Of a stretch of DNA of 15,380 nt, positions 13,504 through 15,380 are shown in pieces (positions within the stretch are counted from its first letter, which is position 1; every line of letters starts with the position of its first letter). The stretch is from NIOZ-UU13 sp964444135 (lineage in GTDB: Bacteria; Planctomycetota; Phycisphaerae; Sedimentisphaerales; Anaerobacaceae), in contig CAYUFX010000114.1 in assembly GCA_964444135.1 (NCBI GenBank), positions 1 to 15,380 on the forward strand. Direction: 5' to 3'. The translations under genes were made by a program, and so were the position numbers. The notes beneath the pieces were generated by a model. That model worked only from the letters and a program-made list of their open reading frames with translations, searched no databases and was not told where the DNA came from.

Positions 13504-13817
13504 ATGGATTGAAGAGAATTTATATTTTCAGGTGTGGCCACCGGCACGGTTATTACGCTTGGAGTTCAAAGGGCATTTGCCCAGGGAAGTAAGTCCAACC
13601 GGCCAAAGTTCCGAATGAAATATGCGCCGCACTTTGGGATGTTTAAAAATAGTGCTGGTGATGACCCAATTGATTCAGTTGAAGTTTATGGACAACTGTA
13701 TTGAAAACCTCAAAGTATGCGCCGATGTATGCGAACCGGCAGGGCTAATCTTAGTCTTGGAGCCCCTAAACTGGTGGGCAAACCATCCCTGTCTATTTAT
13801 GACGAAAATCCCCCCAG
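13504..13817 (+). pseudogene. Decayed Tat-exported hydroxypyruvate isomerase-like (TIM-barrel) gene
   Basis: AGAGG (13492-13496) and ATG 13504 are intact. The reading M-D-stop-R-E-F-I-F-S-G, followed by a hydrophobic stretch and RAFAQGSK, is a twin-arginine signal in which the first Arg codon has become TGA (13510-13512; CGA to TGA is one transition). The frame continues with KYAPHFGMFKNSAGDDPID, typical of planctomycete hydroxypyruvate isomerase-like proteins. An extra T near 13675 then shifts the frame (GAT-T-CAG for Asp-Gln), giving QLKFM. The text jumps to DNCIENLKVCADVCEPAG and LILVLEPLNWWANHP, which in intact relatives lies roughly 100 residues further on, so an internal deletion is inferred. 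Homology fades after KIPP near 13817, and the C-terminal part is missing. At least one nonsense change, one frameshift and two losses make function very unlikely. Family placement is from memory of the conserved segments. Confidence 0.85.
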
Positions 13818-13947
13818 GTTCCAAGGTAAGCCTGATATCGCTTTCTCTGTTAGCCGGGACTCTCTGCAAGTGTTTAAAGAAAAAATTGAAGGACTTGTCC
13901 CTTGTTTAGGGAGCCACCATAATACACTACGAGGCCCATACAAGTGA
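13818..13947 (+). pseudogene. Possible remnant of a glyoxalase/VOC-like gene
   Basis: In the frame ending at TGA 13945-13947, the segment GKPDIAFSVSRDSLQVFKEK followed by IEGL resembles the H-x-A-F-x-V-S-x-x-D-L-x-x-x-K-x-x-L strand-helix of vicinal-oxygen-chelate (glyoxalase) proteins. No complete domain, start or ribosome site is present. It abuts the isomerase pseudogene, so the two fragments may have been joined by deletion. The assignment is weak, and chance resemblance is possible. Confidence 0.25.
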
Positions 13948-13966
13948 CTATGGAAAAGGGGCACCC

Positions 13967-14416
13967 GTGAAAAGAAAAAGAATTCTTCCACCAACTTATT
14001 TATTTGTGTCCATTTTGGTTATGGTAGCCCTACACTTCCTATTTCCAGTTTCGAAAATCATACCTTTTCCTTGGAATCTGTTGGGAGCCATCCCTTTTGC
14101 ATTAGGTCTCGTGGCGAACCTCATTGCTGACAGAGTATTCAAAAAGCACAAAACGATAGTCAAACCATTTGAAGTATCAACGGTCTTGATCATCTGTGGA
14201 ATTTTCCGAATTACTAGAAATCCGATGTACTTAGGGTTCGTGCTGATTCTCATCGGCATTTCAATATTCATGGGATCTCTGACACCATATGTGGTTATCC
14301 CTGTTTTTGCAGTATTGATGGATGTAGTCTTCATAAGAGGTGAACAAAAAATGCTTGAAGAGACTTTCGGCGAGAGATGGCTGGACTATAAGCAAAAAGT
14401 CAGGCGATGGATATAG
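13967..14416 (+). CDS. Membrane methyltransferase of the isoprenylcysteine/phospholipid N-methyltransferase (ICMT/PEMT) type
   Basis: A 149-residue integral membrane protein with about four hydrophobic segments (roughly 10-28, 36-53, 87-104, 106-123). The C-terminal half carries the family signature FRITRNPMYLGF (80-91), in which the R-N-P-x-Y part binds SAM in related enzymes, then RGEQKMLEETFGERWLDYKQ and KVRRW (124-148), the E-x-x-L-x-x-x-F-G-x-x-W-x-x-Y-x-x-x-V-R-R-W pattern. Small bacterial members methylate diverse lipids or thiols; the substrate cannot be read from sequence. The start is GTG 13967 with AAGGGG ending 5 nt upstream; this start keeps a basic N-terminus (KRKR). It lies between decayed genes but is itself intact. 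It is the third methyltransferase-type gene in 5 kb, though unrelated in fold to the two exported ones, so a shared pathway is only a possibility. Confidence 0.85.
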   Translation: MKRKRILPPTYLFVSILVMVALHFLFPVSKIIPFPWNLLGAIPFALGLVANLIADRVFKKHKTIVKPFEVSTVLIICGIFRITRNPMYLGFVLILIGISIFMGSLTPYVVIPVFAVLMDVVFIRGEQKMLEETFGERWLDYKQKVRRWI

Positions 14417-14731
14417 AGTTGGTTCCCTTGAGATATTGAGTGTTATGCAACTCAACCATGAATAGTCGCTGCCTTTTGACCTGGCATCATTCTATTCGCG
14501 TCGACGAGACGATGAGTTCATTGTCTTCCCGCTAATACATTTAATAACAGGCGAATCGCCGACTATTGTTCTTGCCTGATTACAATATTTCTCGATAAAA
14601 AAGTTGACCTTTGGTGGCTCAATAGATACGCTTGTGAAAGCAGGTAAAAGTGAAACGGACGAAAGAGATGCTGACCCAACAAACTGTAGCAGAACCTAAT
14701 CATGAACATCTTGAAAAGAAAGGAGGCAGAC
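14417..14731. other. Gene-free stretch before the Tat lipoprotein gene
   Basis: I find no supported gene. Features noticed are a distant 8-bp inverted repeat (AATAGTCG 14461-14468, CGACTATT 14559-14566), probably too far apart to matter, and a TTGACC near 14603 whose -10 partner (TACGCT, 17 bp on) is poor. A 38-codon frame from 14668 overlaps the next gene and looks like chance. Confidence 0.35.
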
Positions 14732-15343
14732 ATGAGAAGCATAGAGAAAACACTAACCGTCACGGATGTAGCAACCATTATTAACGGGCCAACCAGAACA
14801 TGTGAGCAAAATCCACAGATCACTCGTAGGCAATTCTTGAGAGCAGGTACGATTATTGGTCTAACTGTGACGACTACCGGTTGCTCCTTGGGGCACAATG
14901 CGGCTCTTACTCGGGGCCGGATAGAGCAAGCTCAGGCTCTAAACATGCGTCTTGGCGCGAGTGACCTTGTCGTGCAACCTGTGCTCATGTACAACATTTC
15001 CCACCGCCAGGAGCGCAGGAGTTGGCGACCCTGGGGTGGTGTGCAGACCGAGGAGGCTGTGAAAAAGGAGGCGGCCCGTGTCAGTCGGGAGTTGAATCAG
15101 CTTTGCAGCTCGGCCGACTTCGGTGCACGGGCACTACCGCTTGCCAAAGTAGCCAACAAGCAGCAAGTTGGTGACCTTAAAGATGTCGAAGCCGACGTCC
15201 TGCTTGTGTACGCAGCCGGTGGCGGCACAGACACGCTCAACGAACTCGCTGCTCTGAACAAGTCGCTGATCATTTTCGTTAGGAAACATTCAAGACCTTA
15301 TTACCTATGGGACGAGATTGTCCACTCTAGCGCATGTTTGTAA
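14732..15343 (+). CDS. Tat-exported lipoprotein, sugar-isomerase-like, apparently C-terminally truncated
   Basis: 203 residues from ATG 14732, chosen because AGGAGG (14721-14726) is 5 nt upstream; an earlier in-frame ATG at 14702 has no such site. After a 30-residue N-terminal extension comes a twin-arginine signal, TRRQFLRAGTIIGLTV, and a lipobox-like TTGC with C51. The body (VVQPVLMYNISHRQERRSWR then PWGGVQTEE, later ADVLLVYAAGGGTDTLNEL and IIFVRKHSRPYYLWDEIVH) looks like the N-terminal Rossmann-type domain of L-fucose/L-arabinose isomerase-like proteins in planctomycetes; this is recall, with moderate certainty. After DEIVH the chain ends within five residues (SSACL). Related proteins continue well beyond this point, so a frameshift, nonsense change or deletion near 15325-15343 is likely. 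The window stops 37 bp later, so I cannot see whether coding resumes. It may be a pseudogene or a short paralogue. Confidence 0.6.
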   Translation: MRSIEKTLTVTDVATIINGPTRTCEQNPQITRRQFLRAGTIIGLTVTTTGCSLGHNAALTRGRIEQAQALNMRLGASDLVVQPVLMYNISHRQERRSWRPWGGVQTEEAVKKEAARVSRELNQLCSSADFGARALPLAKVANKQQVGDLKDVEADVLLVYAAGGGTDTLNELAALNKSLIIFVRKHSRPYYLWDEIVHSSACL

Positions 15344-15380
15344 GTTGGAGGGTGGTTGTTGAGGTCAAATCTGCATTCTT

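Noticed and set aside
14668..14784. 38-codon frame starting just before the Tat lipoprotein gene
   Set aside because: Low-complexity charged sequence overlapping the better supported start at 14732.
1..15380. CRISPR arrays, rRNA, complete insertion sequences or phage attachment sites
   Set aside because: No regularly spaced direct repeats, rRNA-like segments, transposase or integrase genes were seen; tRNA genes were looked for by eye only and none was noticed.

Overview
The window looks like chromosomal DNA of a planctomycete-like bacterium (PVC group, probably Phycisphaerae-like). The signs are a single C-terminal dockerin-type calcium repeat on an exported protein, two type II-like pseudopilins encoded among transport genes, twin-arginine signals on sugar-isomerase-like proteins, and moderate GC. 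Every convincing intact gene is on the + strand. Taxonomy is inferred from protein style only.

Region 1 (about 440-4681) is a compact operon behind a good sigma70-type promoter (TTGACA, 17 bp, TATTTT): exported dockerin-bearing protein, pseudopilin, cysteine-rich lipoprotein of the ZnuA-type metal-binding family, ABC ATPase and ABC-3 permease. The genes are 15 bp apart or less, or overlap. Region 2 (4682-5140) holds an inverted-repeat element and, on the minus strand, a homology fragment of an ABC-3 permease C-terminus. Region 3 (5141-9890) is a second metal-acquisition set: a small exported Cys/His protein resembling DUF2946, an outer-membrane porin-like barrel with an N-terminal coiled coil, a second metal-binding protein with all the expected ligands, and two ABC-3 permeases. 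It encodes no ATPase, so the region 1 ATPase may serve both sets.

Region 4 (9891-12415) is the most unusual part. The last permease continues in frame, without a stop, into a 530-residue segment that starts with its own Shine-Dalgarno sequence, ATG and signal peptide and contains one complete and one degenerate SAM-methyltransferase-like half. A second methyltransferase with a lipoprotein signal follows, then a second pseudopilin (12420-13181).

Region 5 (13182-15380) is partly decayed. It contains a hydroxypyruvate-isomerase-like pseudogene with a nonsense codon in its twin-arginine motif, an intact small membrane methyltransferase of the ICMT/PEMT type, and a Tat-lipoprotein gene that appears cut short near the window end.

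Working model (inference): an outer-membrane porin and two periplasmic binding proteins bring a transition metal, most likely zinc, to three ABC-3 permeases energised by one visible ATPase. Two envelope-directed methyltransferases and two pseudopilins are tied to this by position and tight spacing, with no known mechanistic link. This porin/metal-importer/exported-methyltransferase/pseudopilin combination is the best candidate here for an undescribed system.
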